Below are positions 1 to 8,810 of a stretch of DNA of 64,000 nucleotides, one piece after another. The stretch covers positions 1,054,001 to 1,118,000 of the forward strand of contig NZ_JANTYU010000001.1 in the NCBI RefSeq assembly GCF_024806835.1, given 5' to 3'. The position numbers and the translations under genes are program-made. Numbering within the stretch: the stretch's first letter is position 1; every line of letters starts with the position of its first letter. The stretch comes from Xanthomonas sp. 3793. GTDB lineage: Bacteria; Pseudomonadota; Gammaproteobacteria; Xanthomonadales; Xanthomonadaceae. The notes beneath the pieces were generated by a model. It was not told the DNA's origin. It searched no databases and was given only the letters and a program-made list of their open reading frames with translations.

Positions 1-906
1 GTCGGTCTTGGCGAACTGCCGCGCCACCGCCAGCTCCGACAGCGGCCGCAGCAGCGAGTAATAACGCAGATCGTCAGCCACGTGGCGCTGCACATACGCA
101 CCAAACGCCTGCTCGAATGCCCAACCCTTGGACCACTGGTGATTGACCTCGCCGGTGCCGGGAATCTGGCTGCCGTAACTGGCCGAACGCTCGTTGGAGA
201 ACACCACCTGGTCCACACCGGTCAGCAACGCCGACAGCACCAGAATCGCCGAATTCACCGCAGTGACCGGGATATGCCCGTTCCACGCACCCTGGCGATT
301 GAGCTCGAACAACTCCGGCGCCAGCACGCGGCCGATGTTGAGTACCGGCAGGCCGGTACGCTCGGCACAGGCGCGGATCAGTTGCGAGCCGCCGATCCAG
401 CTGACGGTCTGCTCGATGCCGGCATGTCGCAGCGCTTCGATACTGACCAGCGAATCCTTGCCGCCACCGATCGCCACCAAGGCATGCTCGCGCAAGCCCA
501 ACACAGGCGCCTGCGCAGCTGGCTGCGCAGCCACCGGGAAGTTGATCTTGCCGTGCAGGTTCAAGCCATTGCGGTAGGCGAATTCGCCCAGGCCATGCAG
601 ATAAACACTTTCCACCAGCGCGGCGGTTTCGGCATCGATACTGTAGCTGTCGATGGCGATGGTCGGCGGCACGGCGGCCTTGTAGTAACTCACGCCCGCG
701 ATGAGGTGCAGCAACTGCAAGGCCTGTTGCACGGCGGCGGCACGCGCGCCGTCCAGCACGAATGGCGCGCCGGGCACGGCAACGGTTTCCACCAGTTCCG
801 GTCCCTGGTCGAAGGCATACACCAGCGTCGCCACGCCGGTCTGCGCGTCGAGCGCGCAGCGCACGAAACGGAAGGTGGACATCTGGTGTTTGTCGAAAGC
901 GCTCAT
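1..906 (-). CDS. murL: MurL-type UDP-MurNAc-L-Ala-L-Glu epimerase (partial, C-terminus outside window)
   Basis: The reading frame starts at 906 (MSAFDKHQMSTF) and stays open to base 1, giving 302 codons, so the C-terminal part lies outside the window. A PP-loop-like GGGKDSLVSIEAL segment sits near residue 146 and SNERSASYGSQIPG near residue 250. This matches my memory of the MurL family described in Xanthomonas oryzae, where MurL converts the terminal L-Glu of UDP-MurNAc-L-Ala-L-Glu to D-Glu after MurD2 adds L-Glu; that pathway is literature knowledge. The start overlaps the upstream membrane-protein stop by 4 bases. The expected murD2 partner would be beyond the window edge. An alternative start is Met9. 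Confidence 0.8.
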   Translation of the reverse strand, partial: MSAFDKHQMSTFRFVRCALDAQTGVATLVYAFDQGPELVETVAVPGAPFVLDGARAAAVQQALQLLHLIAGVSYYKAAVPPTIAIDSYSIDAETAALVESVYLHGLGEFAYRNGLNLHGKINFPVAAQPAAQAPVLGLREHALVAIGGGKDSLVSIEALRHAGIEQTVSWIGGSQLIRACAERTGLPVLNIGRVLAPELFELNRQGAWNGHIPVTAVNSAILVLSALLTGVDQVVFSNERSASYGSQIPGTGEVNHQWSKGWAFEQAFGAYVQRHVADDLRYYSLLRPLSELAVARQFAKTD

Positions 907-1367
907 GGACTACCTGCAAGACCCCGTTGCCGACGCAGGTAGCGTCGGCACAGGGCATATTCAATCATGGAAAACGGCACCGCAGCCCACAGCAGCGGCA
1001 GGCAGCCGATGACGAACAACAGCAACATCACTTGCGAGCCAATCACCTGCGCATCGCCGGTGGCCGCCAATGCAACCAGCAGATACAGCAGCAATGCCGG
1101 CAGATAGCTGAGCGCACTCAACACCACCGTGCGTACTGCCATGCCACCAGCGTGCCAGGCGGACGCGGGCGCTCGCGTATCGCGCCGACGCTGCCAGCGC
1201 GCGGCGCTCCATGCGCCAGCGCCCGCCGCAAGCAGCGCCGGCAGCGCCCATTTCAGGCTATCGGCCCACGGCATCCGCTGGCCGGCCATGTCGATGACAG
1301 TGGAAAACACCATCGACACGCCGCCGGCCAGGGTGCTGAGCAGCACGAACTCAGCCAGCGGGCGCAT
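903..1367 (-). CDS. Small multi-pass membrane protein between lysC-lysA and murL
   Basis: 154 residues with about four hydrophobic segments (roughly residues 5-25, 38-52, 75-100 and 105-130) and a basic tail RRYLRRQR. I do not recognise a family. Its start overlaps the end of the lysC-lysA fusion by 17 bases, and its stop overlaps the murL start as ATGA, so all three genes are probably translated from one transcript. The position between diaminopimelate synthesis and the muropeptide epimerase suggests an envelope role, but that is inference from context only. Confidence 0.75.
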   Translation of the reverse strand: MRPLAEFVLLSTLAGGVSMVFSTVIDMAGQRMPWADSLKWALPALLAAGAGAWSAARWQRRRDTRAPASAWHAGGMAVRTVVLSALSYLPALLLYLLVALAATGDAQVIGSQVMLLLFVIGCLPLLWAAVPFSMIEYALCRRYLRRQRGLAGSP

Positions 1368-3960
1368 CGATCACCTCTTCGCGCGGCAGCTCGCGTTGGT
1401 TGTAGGTGCTGGCCATCGAATAGCCGTACGCGCCCGCGTCGGCCACCAGCACCACATCGCCCGGGGCGGTGGCAGCCGGCAGGCGGCGGCGCTTGCCGAA
1501 CACGTCAGACGACTCGCAGATCGGCCCGACGATGTCGAAGCTGCAATCGGCCGGCGCGTCGAGCTGGCTGAGGTTTTCGATGTCGTGCCAGGCGTCGTAC
1601 AGCGCCGGGCGGATCAAGGTGTTCATGCCCGCATCCAGTCCGACGCGTTGCACGCCATCCTTTTCGATCACCTGGGTGACGCTGGCCAGCAACACGCCGG
1701 CCTCGGCCACCAGGTAGCGGCCCGGCTCGATCGCCAGCCGATAGCCCGGATGCACGGCCTTGACCTCGGCCAGGCCCTTGGCCCACACATCGAGATCGAA
1801 CGGTTCGTCCTCGGCGCTGTACGGAATCGGCAGACCGCCGCCGATATCGATGGTTTCCACTGTGCCGATACGGCGGGCGAACCCGGCCAGTTCGTCGTAC
1901 ATCATGCGCCAGTGCTCGCCGGTCTCCACGCCACTGCCCAGGTGCGCATGCACGCCGGTGATGGTGACCTCCAACGTGCGCGCCACTTCAACGAACTCAT
2001 CCACACGCGTGGACGAGAGACCGAACTTGGAGGCCTTGCCGCCGGTATTGACTTTCTCGTGATGCCCATCGCCATGCCCCAGGTCGATACGCAACCACAC
2101 GTTGCGGCCGCGGAACACCTCCGGCCAGCGCCGCAACGCTTCGACGTTGTCCACGGTGACGGTCACGCCCAGCGCGAACCCGGCTTCGTATTCGGCCTTC
2201 GGCGCGAAGCTCGGCGTAAACAGCACCCGGCGCGGCGACAGCTCCGGCAAGGTGTCGAACACGCGGCGCAGCTCACCGTGGGAGACGCATTCCAGCCCGA
2301 ACCCGGCCTGTTCCAGCGCCATCAGGATCGCCGGATGCGCATTGGCCTTGATCGCGTAATAACGCTGATCCACTGCGGCAATCTGCGCCAGTGCGTGCGC
2401 CCGCGCACGCACGGTGGGCAGGTGATATGCATAGCGCGGCGTGCCGGCCTTGGACAGCGTCAGCAGATGCGCGCGCTCGGCATGCCACCACGGCGTGGGC
2501 CGCGGGCGCACCGAGCCGATGATCTGCCGCCAGCGCGGGCCGAACACCTCGCCTTCGCTCACCGGCATCGCGCCGCTGTCGATCAATTCCGCATGCAGGA
2601 TCGGCAGCAAACCGTCGGCATCGGCTTCGTCGATGACGAAGGTCAGGTTCAGGTCGTTGGACGACTGCGAAATCATGTGCACGCGTTCCTGCCCGAACGT
2701 GGCCCATACGTCCGACAGTTTGTGCAGCAGCGAGCGCATGCCGCGCCCGACCAGGGTGATTGCCGCGCAAGGCACGATGATCTTGACCTTGCAGATCTGC
2801 GACAGGTCGGCCGACAGCGCAGCCAGCACATCGGTGTTGACAAGGTTCTCGGACGGGTCCAGCGACACGGTGACATTGGTCTCGGCCGAGCCGATCAGGT
2901 CCACCGACAAACCGTGCTTCTTGAACAAGGTAAACACGTCGGCCAGAAAGCCCACCTGCTGCCACATGCCGATGCCTTCCATCGACACCAGCACGATGCC
3001 GTTGCGGCGACTGATCGCCTTGACGCCAAGTACCGGCTCGGCATTGCCGTCGATGCTGGTGCCCGGCAGATCGGGGCGCTCGGTATCCAGGATCGCCATC
3101 GGCACGCCGGAATCGCGGCATGGCTTGATCGAGCGCGGGTGCAGCACCTTGGCGCCGGTGGTGGCGATTTCCTGCGCTTCGTAATAGTCCAGGCGGGTCA
3201 GCAGGCGCGCGTCCGGCACTTCCTTCGGGTTGGCGCTGAACATGCCGGGCACGTCGGTCCAGATCTCCACCCGGCTGGCGCCGAGCAACGCACCGAAATA
3301 CGCCGCCGAGGTATCCGAACCGCCACGCCCCAGGATCGCGGTGCCGCCATCGGCGTGGCGCGAAATGAAACCCTGGGTGATCAGCAGGCGCGTGGGCTGC
3401 GCATCGAAGCGCGCGCGCCAGTCGGCATCGGACTGCCACTGGCACGACACCGACAGGCGCTTGGACCATTCGCTCTGATTGGGCTGCGGCGGTAACGCCG
3501 ACAACCACTGCCGCGCATCCAGCCAGCCCATGTCCAGGCCACTGGCATGCAGATACGCCGCACCGATGGTGGAGGACAGCAACTCGCCCTGCCCCAGCAC
3601 CTCGGCCTGCCAATCGAGCGTACGCGTGGCAGCGCGCGCATCGGCAACCAAGGCGTGCAGTGCGACCAGCCGCTCGCCGAGAACCGTATCGGCATCGAGC
3701 TCGAGCTCGGCCAGAAAGTCGCGATGGCGTTGTTCCAGCGCTGCCACGCGCTGTGCGCTATCGGCAGCGCCATCGGCGATGGCGGTCAGTTCGTTGGTCA
3801 CGCCCGAGAGCGCGGACACCACCACCAGCACGCGGCCGCCGGTTTCGTTCGCCCGTTTGCTCGCCAGTTTTCCAATCGTGTCCCAGCGATGACGACGCGA
3901 CACCGAGGTGCCGCCGAACTTGAGGACGATCCAACGATCGGTAGTGTGGGGAGCTGACAT
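1351..3960 (-). CDS. lysAC: Bifunctional aspartate kinase / diaminopimelate decarboxylase fusion
   Basis: A single 869-residue protein fuses the first and last enzymes of lysine synthesis. The N-terminal half is aspartokinase: KFGGTSVS at residues 14-21, a GRGGSDTSAAYFGA segment, and ACT-type regulatory sequence before about residue 470. The C-terminal half, from about residue 490, is a fold-III PLP decarboxylase: YYAIKANAHP with the PLP lysine near 538, HAHLGSG near 675 and CESSD near 815. It makes aspartyl phosphate and decarboxylates meso-DAP to lysine. No stop or frameshift separates the halves. It leads an overlapping unit with the membrane protein and murL. Confidence 0.96.
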   Translation of the reverse strand: MSAPHTTDRWIVLKFGGTSVSRRHRWDTIGKLASKRANETGGRVLVVVSALSGVTNELTAIADGAADSAQRVAALEQRHRDFLAELELDADTVLGERLVALHALVADARAATRTLDWQAEVLGQGELLSSTIGAAYLHASGLDMGWLDARQWLSALPPQPNQSEWSKRLSVSCQWQSDADWRARFDAQPTRLLITQGFISRHADGGTAILGRGGSDTSAAYFGALLGASRVEIWTDVPGMFSANPKEVPDARLLTRLDYYEAQEIATTGAKVLHPRSIKPCRDSGVPMAILDTERPDLPGTSIDGNAEPVLGVKAISRRNGIVLVSMEGIGMWQQVGFLADVFTLFKKHGLSVDLIGSAETNVTVSLDPSENLVNTDVLAALSADLSQICKVKIIVPCAAITLVGRGMRSLLHKLSDVWATFGQERVHMISQSSNDLNLTFVIDEADADGLLPILHAELIDSGAMPVSEGEVFGPRWRQIIGSVRPRPTPWWHAERAHLLTLSKAGTPRYAYHLPTVRARAHALAQIAAVDQRYYAIKANAHPAILMALEQAGFGLECVSHGELRRVFDTLPELSPRRVLFTPSFAPKAEYEAGFALGVTVTVDNVEALRRWPEVFRGRNVWLRIDLGHGDGHHEKVNTGGKASKFGLSSTRVDEFVEVARTLEVTITGVHAHLGSGVETGEHWRMMYDELAGFARRIGTVETIDIGGGLPIPYSAEDEPFDLDVWAKGLAEVKAVHPGYRLAIEPGRYLVAEAGVLLASVTQVIEKDGVQRVGLDAGMNTLIRPALYDAWHDIENLSQLDAPADCSFDIVGPICESSDVFGKRRRLPAATAPGDVVLVADAGAYGYSMASTYNQRELPREEVIDAPAG

Positions 3961-4140
3961 GGAGTAGGCGTTTATGATGGGGGAAAGAAGCCGGGATGCC
4001 GGGCGGAACCTCCGATTCTACTGCCAATGGCGCGCATCTGACCCCGCGTGCGGTCGCACTCCGCAGCGCCGCTTTGCATCGCGGCAACGGTTTGCGCTGC
4101 AACCATCCGCACTTTTCACACCAACGGGATCGCATCGAGC

Positions 4141-5019
4141 ATGAGCAAGCACCGTTACCTGCAACTGGATGTCTTCGCCAGCCGCACCGGCTCCGGCAAT
4201 CCGCTGGGCGTGGTGTTCGACGCTGGCGCGTTGTCGGCCGAGCAGATGCAGCAGATCGCCGCATGGCTGAATCTGTCGGAGACGATTTTCTTTGTGCCCG
4301 TCAGCGCGCCGGATGCCGACTATCACATCCGCATCTTCACTCCACGCGCAGAGCTGCCGTTTGCCGGCCACCCCAGCGTCGGCGCGGCGTGGGTCGCGTC
4401 AACCCATGGATTGACCGGCTACAAGGCCGACGGCCGGCTGCACCAGCAATGCGCGGCCGGCGTATTGCCGGTGGACGTGTTCGACCGCCACGGCGCGTTG
4501 CAGGTGCGGCTGCGCGCGCCACGCGCACGCGTCATCGCAACCGGCGACACCCACACGACCGCATTGCAGGCGGCCTGCGCCGGATTGCGGGTGACAGCGC
4601 AGCCGGCAGCGCTCTGGAACAACGGCCCGAACTGGTGGCTGCTGGAGCTGGCCGATGCCGCGGCGGTGCGTCAGGCCGCGCCGGATCTTGCCGCCATCAC
4701 CCGCCTGACCCAGGCCAGCGCCGCCACCGGGCTGGCCATTTACGCAGCCGCGCAGGACGGCGACGCAGATCTGGTGGTGCGCGCGTTCTGCCCCGGCGAC
4801 GGCATTCCCGAAGACCCGGTGACCGGCAGCGCCAATGCCTGCATCGCCGCGCGCCTGCATGGCGAAAACCGCCTGCCGGGCGAAGCGGCGCGTTATGTCG
4901 CCAGCCAGGGCCGCGAGGTCGGCCGCGATGGTCGCATCCACGTGGAAGTGGACGATGCAGGCGAAATCTGGATTGGCGGAACGACGCTGCAGGTGATCGA
5001 CGGCCGCATCGATTGGTAA
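4141..5019 (+). CDS. PhzF family epimerase/isomerase, copy 1
   Basis: 292 residues of the PhzF/diaminopimelate-epimerase-like fold. The N-terminus LQLDVFASRTGSGNPLGVV, Glu47 in the SETIFF segment (equivalent to the PhzF catalytic Glu), FAGHPS at 74-79 and EDPVTGSANA near residue 225 are all typical. The frame is open further upstream, but ATG at 4141 aligns with family starts and with the paralogue downstream. The substrate cannot be read from sequence; no phenazine genes are nearby. It is transcribed away from lysC-lysA and followed after 31 bases by a second PhzF gene. Confidence 0.9.
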   Translation: MSKHRYLQLDVFASRTGSGNPLGVVFDAGALSAEQMQQIAAWLNLSETIFFVPVSAPDADYHIRIFTPRAELPFAGHPSVGAAWVASTHGLTGYKADGRLHQQCAAGVLPVDVFDRHGALQVRLRAPRARVIATGDTHTTALQAACAGLRVTAQPAALWNNGPNWWLLELADAAAVRQAAPDLAAITRLTQASAATGLAIYAAAQDGDADLVVRAFCPGDGIPEDPVTGSANACIAARLHGENRLPGEAARYVASQGREVGRDGRIHVEVDDAGEIWIGGTTLQVIDGRIDW

Positions 5020-5050
5020 GCTGCCGCGCCCTGTTCGCGGATCCGCCACC

Positions 5051-5932
5051 ATGACCACCCGCCGTTTCCTGCAACTGGATGTGTTCTCCGCCCGCCCCGG
5101 CAGCGGCAATCCGCTGGCGGTGGTGCTGGATGCGCAGGGTCTGGACGATGCGGCCATGCAGGCGATCGCCCGCTGGACCAAGTTGCCGGAAACCACCTTC
5201 GTCTTTCCTGCGGCCGATGCGCACAGCAGCTACCGGCTACGGATGTTCTCGCCGCAAAAAGAGGTCCCGTTCGCCGGACACCCCAGCGTGGGCACGGCGC
5301 ATGCGGTGCTCGACGCCGGACTCGCCGCGCCGGACGATGGCCTGCTGGTGCAGGACGGCATTGCCGGGCAGTTGCCGCTGCGCGTGGAGCAGATCGATGG
5401 CCACCGCAGCATTGCCATCCGCACGCCGCGCGCACGCGTTGCCGAACAGGTGGACGTCGACGACCCGCGGCTGCGCGATGCGCTGCGCGGCTGGCCGCTC
5501 GGCACCCTGCCGCCTGCGTTGATGGATGGAGGGCGCACCTGGTGGGTGGTGGAACTGGCCAGTGAAGCGGCATTGCGCAGCCTGCAACCGGACTGGGATG
5601 CGATCGCGACACTGGCCGAAGCCACTGGCAGCATGGGTGTATTCGCCTACGCGCGTGCCGCTCAGGCAGGCAGCTACGATCTGGCGGTGCGCGCCTTTGT
5701 CGGCAACGGCCGGCGTTTCGAAGATGCGGCCTCCGGTGCGGCCAATGCCGTGCTCGCGGCCTGGCTGGACAGCCGCCACGCACTGCCCGGCAGAGACCGG
5801 CGTTACGTGGTCAGCCAGGGCCGCGAGATCGGCTTCGATGCGCTGCTGGAACTGCGTATCGACAGCAACGGCGACGTGTGGTCGGGCGGCCAGGTACAGA
5901 CGGTGATTCGCGGGACCTTGGACTGGGGCTGA
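5051..5932 (+). CDS. PhzF family epimerase/isomerase, copy 2
   Basis: 293 residues, collinear with the preceding gene: LQLDVFSARPGSGNPLAVV, Glu47, FAGHPS at 74-79 and a YVVSQGREIG segment near residue 255. The pair clearly arose by tandem duplication. This copy has FEDAASGAANA where copy 1 has the family-typical EDPVTGSANA, so the substrate or ligand loop has changed. The small intergenic gap suggests co-transcription. The reaction is unknown. Confidence 0.9.
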   Translation: MTTRRFLQLDVFSARPGSGNPLAVVLDAQGLDDAAMQAIARWTKLPETTFVFPAADAHSSYRLRMFSPQKEVPFAGHPSVGTAHAVLDAGLAAPDDGLLVQDGIAGQLPLRVEQIDGHRSIAIRTPRARVAEQVDVDDPRLRDALRGWPLGTLPPALMDGGRTWWVVELASEAALRSLQPDWDAIATLAEATGSMGVFAYARAAQAGSYDLAVRAFVGNGRRFEDAASGAANAVLAAWLDSRHALPGRDRRYVVSQGREIGFDALLELRIDSNGDVWSGGQVQTVIRGTLDWG

Positions 5933-6162
5933 GCGCCACGAACTGCGTACTCCGGGCGTCGCCGTATCCGCCAGATCTGACGCGGGTGGTTCGACGGCAA
6001 CCCCGAAAGGAATTCTTCTGCGCCGGGAACTCGGCCCGATCACCATCCATCGCATGACGCGCCTGCGTTCGGCAGTCAAAGCCGGGGAAGTTTGCTAACT
6101 GTCGAATGCGACGCACCAGCGAACACTCTGCGCAAACGCTTACCTGCCCCATCTCCGGCAAG

Positions 6163-6194
6163 AAAAAACGCTGCGGTCTCCCGCAGCGTTTTTT
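6163..6194 (-). terminator. Bidirectional rho-independent terminator
   Basis: A perfect hairpin, ACGCTGCGG / CCGCAGCGT around a TCTC loop, flanked by A6 on one side and T6 on the other. It therefore works on both strands. It lies 24 bases past the stop of the minus-strand glycine-zipper gene and also downstream of the plus-strand PhzF pair. Confidence 0.85.
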
Positions 6195-6217
6195 ACAAGA
6201 AGCCTGGACGCAATCAA

Positions 6218-6820
6218 TCAGTCGGGGCGTACATCCACGCGTACACGGATCCGGTCGCCCGGGTTGTAGTCGCTGCGCGTGTGGTAGGTGCGGCCGGCAT
6301 ATTCGTACGTCACGTCGTAGCCATCCACACGCTCGCGCGTGGTGCGGTACGACACAGGCTCGCAGACGCTGACATTGCCCTGGTAGGTACGGTGATTGGC
6401 TTCGTAGATCGAGCGACCCGCCGCCACGCCGGCCATGGTGCCGACCGCCGTCCCGACCAGGCGTCCGTTGCCGCCGCCGACCTGACTGCCGAGCACCGCG
6501 CCGGCGATACCGCCGATCACGCTGGCGACGCCGCGGTTGGAGGCATTGGGCGCGCCATAGCTGCCGCCGTCGCGATAGTAGCCATCATTGCTGGTGTAGT
6601 ACCCATCGGAAGGGCGGTTGTAGCAACGCTCGCTGCTGCGCTCGTTGTAGGAGTCGGAGACGATGATCGGGTCTACGCGTACGACGCGCGCGTATTCGTA
6701 ACGGCCGTCCTCGTAGCCGCCGCGATCGTTGTCGCGGTAGCCGCTGTCGTAGCGCTGCGCCGTTGCATTGCCCGCCACGGCCAGACCCATTACCAGAGCA
6801 CCAAGCACAAGAGTTTTCAT
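6218..6820 (-). CDS. Glycine-zipper 2TM domain envelope protein
   Basis: 200 residues with an N-terminal signal peptide (MKTLVLGALVMGLAVAGNATA, probable cleavage before Gln22). A Tyr/Arg/Asp-rich linker follows, then a glycine-zipper segment at about residues 95-135 (GVASVIGGIAGAVLGSQVGG, GRLVGTAVGTMAGVAAG). The C-terminal part is a small Tyr/Arg-rich beta-type domain. This is the architecture of the 17-kDa surface antigen / glycine zipper 2TM family of outer-membrane-associated proteins. It sits alone between two unrelated genes and ends at a strong terminator. Confidence 0.85.
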   Translation of the reverse strand: MKTLVLGALVMGLAVAGNATAQRYDSGYRDNDRGGYEDGRYEYARVVRVDPIIVSDSYNERSSERCYNRPSDGYYTSNDGYYRDGGSYGAPNASNRGVASVIGGIAGAVLGSQVGGGNGRLVGTAVGTMAGVAAGRSIYEANHRTYQGNVSVCEPVSYRTTRERVDGYDVTYEYAGRTYHTRSDYNPGDRIRVRVDVRPD

Positions 6821-6972
6821 TGCGGCAGCTTCACAGGGAGGACACGCTGCCGATGCTCGGCCTGTTGCGGTGAAACCGCCCTGAACCGAACAGGCCGTGC
6901 AAAGGCCTATTCAGGTTGCCGCCAGCTGCGCCCGCCGGCATGGTCCGCCGACGCGCGCAGCTTCACGCTGGA

Positions 6973-7407
6973 TCAGTTGGAAAATTCGCTTTCCAGACTG
7001 ATCGGCACGGCGCTCAGTGCCTTGGACACCGGGCAATTCTTCTTGGCGGTGTCGGCCAGCTCGCGGAACTTGGCTTCGTCGATACCGGGCACCACGGCCT
7101 TGAGTTTCAGGCGGATCTGCGACAGTTGCGGGCCGCCCTCCATCGACAGGTCGACGTCTGCACGGGTGTCCAGCGAGGTCGGCGGGAAACCGGCTTCGGT
7201 CAGCTGCGCCGACAGCGCCATGGTGAAGCACCCCGCGTGCGCGGCAGCGATGAGTTCTTCCGGATTGGTGCCCTTCTCGTCGCCGAAGCGGCTGCTGAAG
7301 GCGTAGCGGGTGTTCTCCATCAAGCCGCTCTGCGGCGTGCTGAGCTGACCCTTGCCGGTCTTGAGGTCGCCTTCCCAGTGAGCGGTGGCGTGACGCGAAA
7401 TACCCAT
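6973..7407 (-). CDS. osmC: OsmC family peroxiredoxin
   Basis: 144 residues. The conserved cysteines are Cys60 in AAAHAGCFTMALS and Cys125 in KKNCPVSKAL; in OsmC/Ohr proteins this pair forms the peroxidatic and resolving thiols that reduce organic hydroperoxides. The N-terminal HATAHWEGDLKTGKG is typical of OsmC rather than Ohr. An AGGAGAT Shine-Dalgarno lies just upstream of the start at 7407. It is a single-gene unit. Confidence 0.92.
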   Translation of the reverse strand: MGISRHATAHWEGDLKTGKGQLSTPQSGLMENTRYAFSSRFGDEKGTNPEELIAAAHAGCFTMALSAQLTEAGFPPTSLDTRADVDLSMEGGPQLSQIRLKLKAVVPGIDEAKFRELADTAKKNCPVSKALSAVPISLESEFSN

Positions 7408-7477
7408 TGCGATCTCCTGCGATTGAAAGGGACCGTCACCATAGGCGAGCGGGTGTTAGGGCTTGGTGCTTGCTGCC

Positions 7478-7516
7478 GGGATTGGGGATTCGGGATTGGG
7501 GATTGGCAAGAGCGGG
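7478..7516 (+). repeat. GGGATT-type intergenic repeat, single arm
   Basis: Head-to-tail GGGATTGG/GGGATTCG units followed by GGCAAGAGCGGG. The same core recurs at 15577-15655, 25325-25431, 28702-28890 and 62674-62720. It lies in the 439-base gap between osmC and pyrB. Apart from this repeat and the pyrB terminator, I see no gene in that gap. Confidence 0.8.
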
Positions 7517-7745
7517 CGCTGCTTTGAGCGACTGGCTGCGCTGCCAACGCGCAGGCTGGCGGGGCTGACCACAAATTGCTAACGACAACCTAGACGATGT
7601 AGTTGGCGCGAACGAGCCTGTGCGTCTGCGCGGTGGGGCTCGATTCGGGACACTGGCTGCGCGCGGCCAGTGGCTGCGTGGCGATGGTAACGGGGCTCTT
7701 GCTCAGACCCCGGCGTGCTGCCGCGATGCGCGCCTGCGTGTTGGT

Positions 7746-7784
7746 AAAAACAAACGGGCACAGCGACCGCTGTCGCTGCGCCCG
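7746..7784 (-). terminator. Rho-independent terminator of the algH-ruvX-pyrB operon
   Basis: Read on the minus strand, a 13-position stem (CGGGC and CAGCGAC arms paired with GTCGCTG and GCCCG, one internal mismatch, 4-base loop) runs into TTTGTTTTT. It lies about 60 bases past the pyrB stop. Confidence 0.8.
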
Positions 7785-7846
7785 GGGCGCCACGCATCTT
7801 TCGCACGCACCGCATGTGCGATGCGTGCGAGCGTACGTACGAGCAA

Positions 7847-8797
7847 TCAACCCAGCAGGGTTTCCAGCACCGCCATGCGCACGGCGACGCCGTTGGCGAC
7901 CTGCCGCAGCACGCACGATTGCGCGCCGTCGGCGACCTCGTCGGTGATTTCCACGCCGCGGTTGATCGGGCCCGGATGCAACACCGCGGCGTCGCGGCCG
8001 GCGCGCGCCAGACGCTCGCGGGTCAGGCCGTAGTCGCTGTGGTATTGCTCCAACGACGGCACCAGGCCTTCTTCCATGCGTTCGCGTTGCAGGCGCAACA
8101 TCATCAAGGCGTCGGCACCTTCCAGCATCGCGTCGAAATCCTGGCCGACCACGCAGCCGTCCAGCATGTCGTCATCGGGCAACAGACTCGCCGGGCCACA
8201 TACGCGGATCTCGCCAGCGCCCAGCGTGCGCAGTGCGTGCAGGTCCGAACGCGCAACGCGCGAATGCTTCACGTCGCCAACGATCACGACCTTGAGCTTG
8301 GAAAAATCGGTGCCTTTGGCCTGGCGCAGGGTCAGCATGTCGAGCAGGCCCTGGGTCGGATGTGCGCTACGTCCGTCGCCGGCGTTGATCAGTGCAGTGC
8401 CCTCGCCTGCGGCCTCGGCCAGCGCCTGCACCGCGCCGTCGTCCGGATGGCGCACCACGAAGCCGCGCACGCCCATCGCCTCGAGATTCTTCAAGGTGTC
8501 GCGCGCGGTCTCGCCCTTGCGCGTTGAGGAGGTGGACGCGTCGAAATTAAGCACGTCCGCACCCAATCGCTGCGCGGCCAGATGAAATGAGCTGCGCGTG
8601 CGCGTGGACGGCTCGAAAAACAGCGTGCAGACCGCAGTGCCGGCAAGCACGTTGCGCTTGCCGACCCGGCCGACTGCGGCATCGCGGATCTGGCCGGCAC
8701 GGTCGAGCAGCTGCAGCAGCGTCGTGCGCGGCAGTCCTTCCAGGGTGAGCAGGTGACGCAGGCGTCCGTCCGAATCGAGTTGCATGGTGGTCGTCAT
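7847..8797 (-). CDS. pyrB: Aspartate carbamoyltransferase catalytic subunit
   Basis: 316 residues. The carbamoyl-phosphate site FEPSTRTRSSF is at residues 61-71, HPTQGLLDM at 146-154, and HPGPINRGVEI near the C-terminus. It condenses carbamoyl phosphate with aspartate in pyrimidine synthesis. No pyrI regulatory chain or dihydroorotase-like pyrC partner is adjacent. It lies 13 bases after ruvX in the order algH-ruvX-pyrB, which is common in gammaproteobacteria. Confidence 0.96.
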   Translation of the reverse strand: MTTTMQLDSDGRLRHLLTLEGLPRTTLLQLLDRAGQIRDAAVGRVGKRNVLAGTAVCTLFFEPSTRTRSSFHLAAQRLGADVLNFDASTSSTRKGETARDTLKNLEAMGVRGFVVRHPDDGAVQALAEAAGEGTALINAGDGRSAHPTQGLLDMLTLRQAKGTDFSKLKVVIVGDVKHSRVARSDLHALRTLGAGEIRVCGPASLLPDDDMLDGCVVGQDFDAMLEGADALMMLRLQRERMEEGLVPSLEQYHSDYGLTRERLARAGRDAAVLHPGPINRGVEITDEVADGAQSCVLRQVANGVAVRMAVLETLLG

Positions 8798-8810
8798 CGC
8801 AGGTCGGGAA

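Noticed and set aside
1129-3495. A 788-codon open frame on the plus strand
   Set aside because: It is antisense to the lysC-lysA fusion, which has clear catalytic motifs. The antisense frame shows no domain and is rich in His, Arg and Gln, as expected for the complement of a GC-rich gene.
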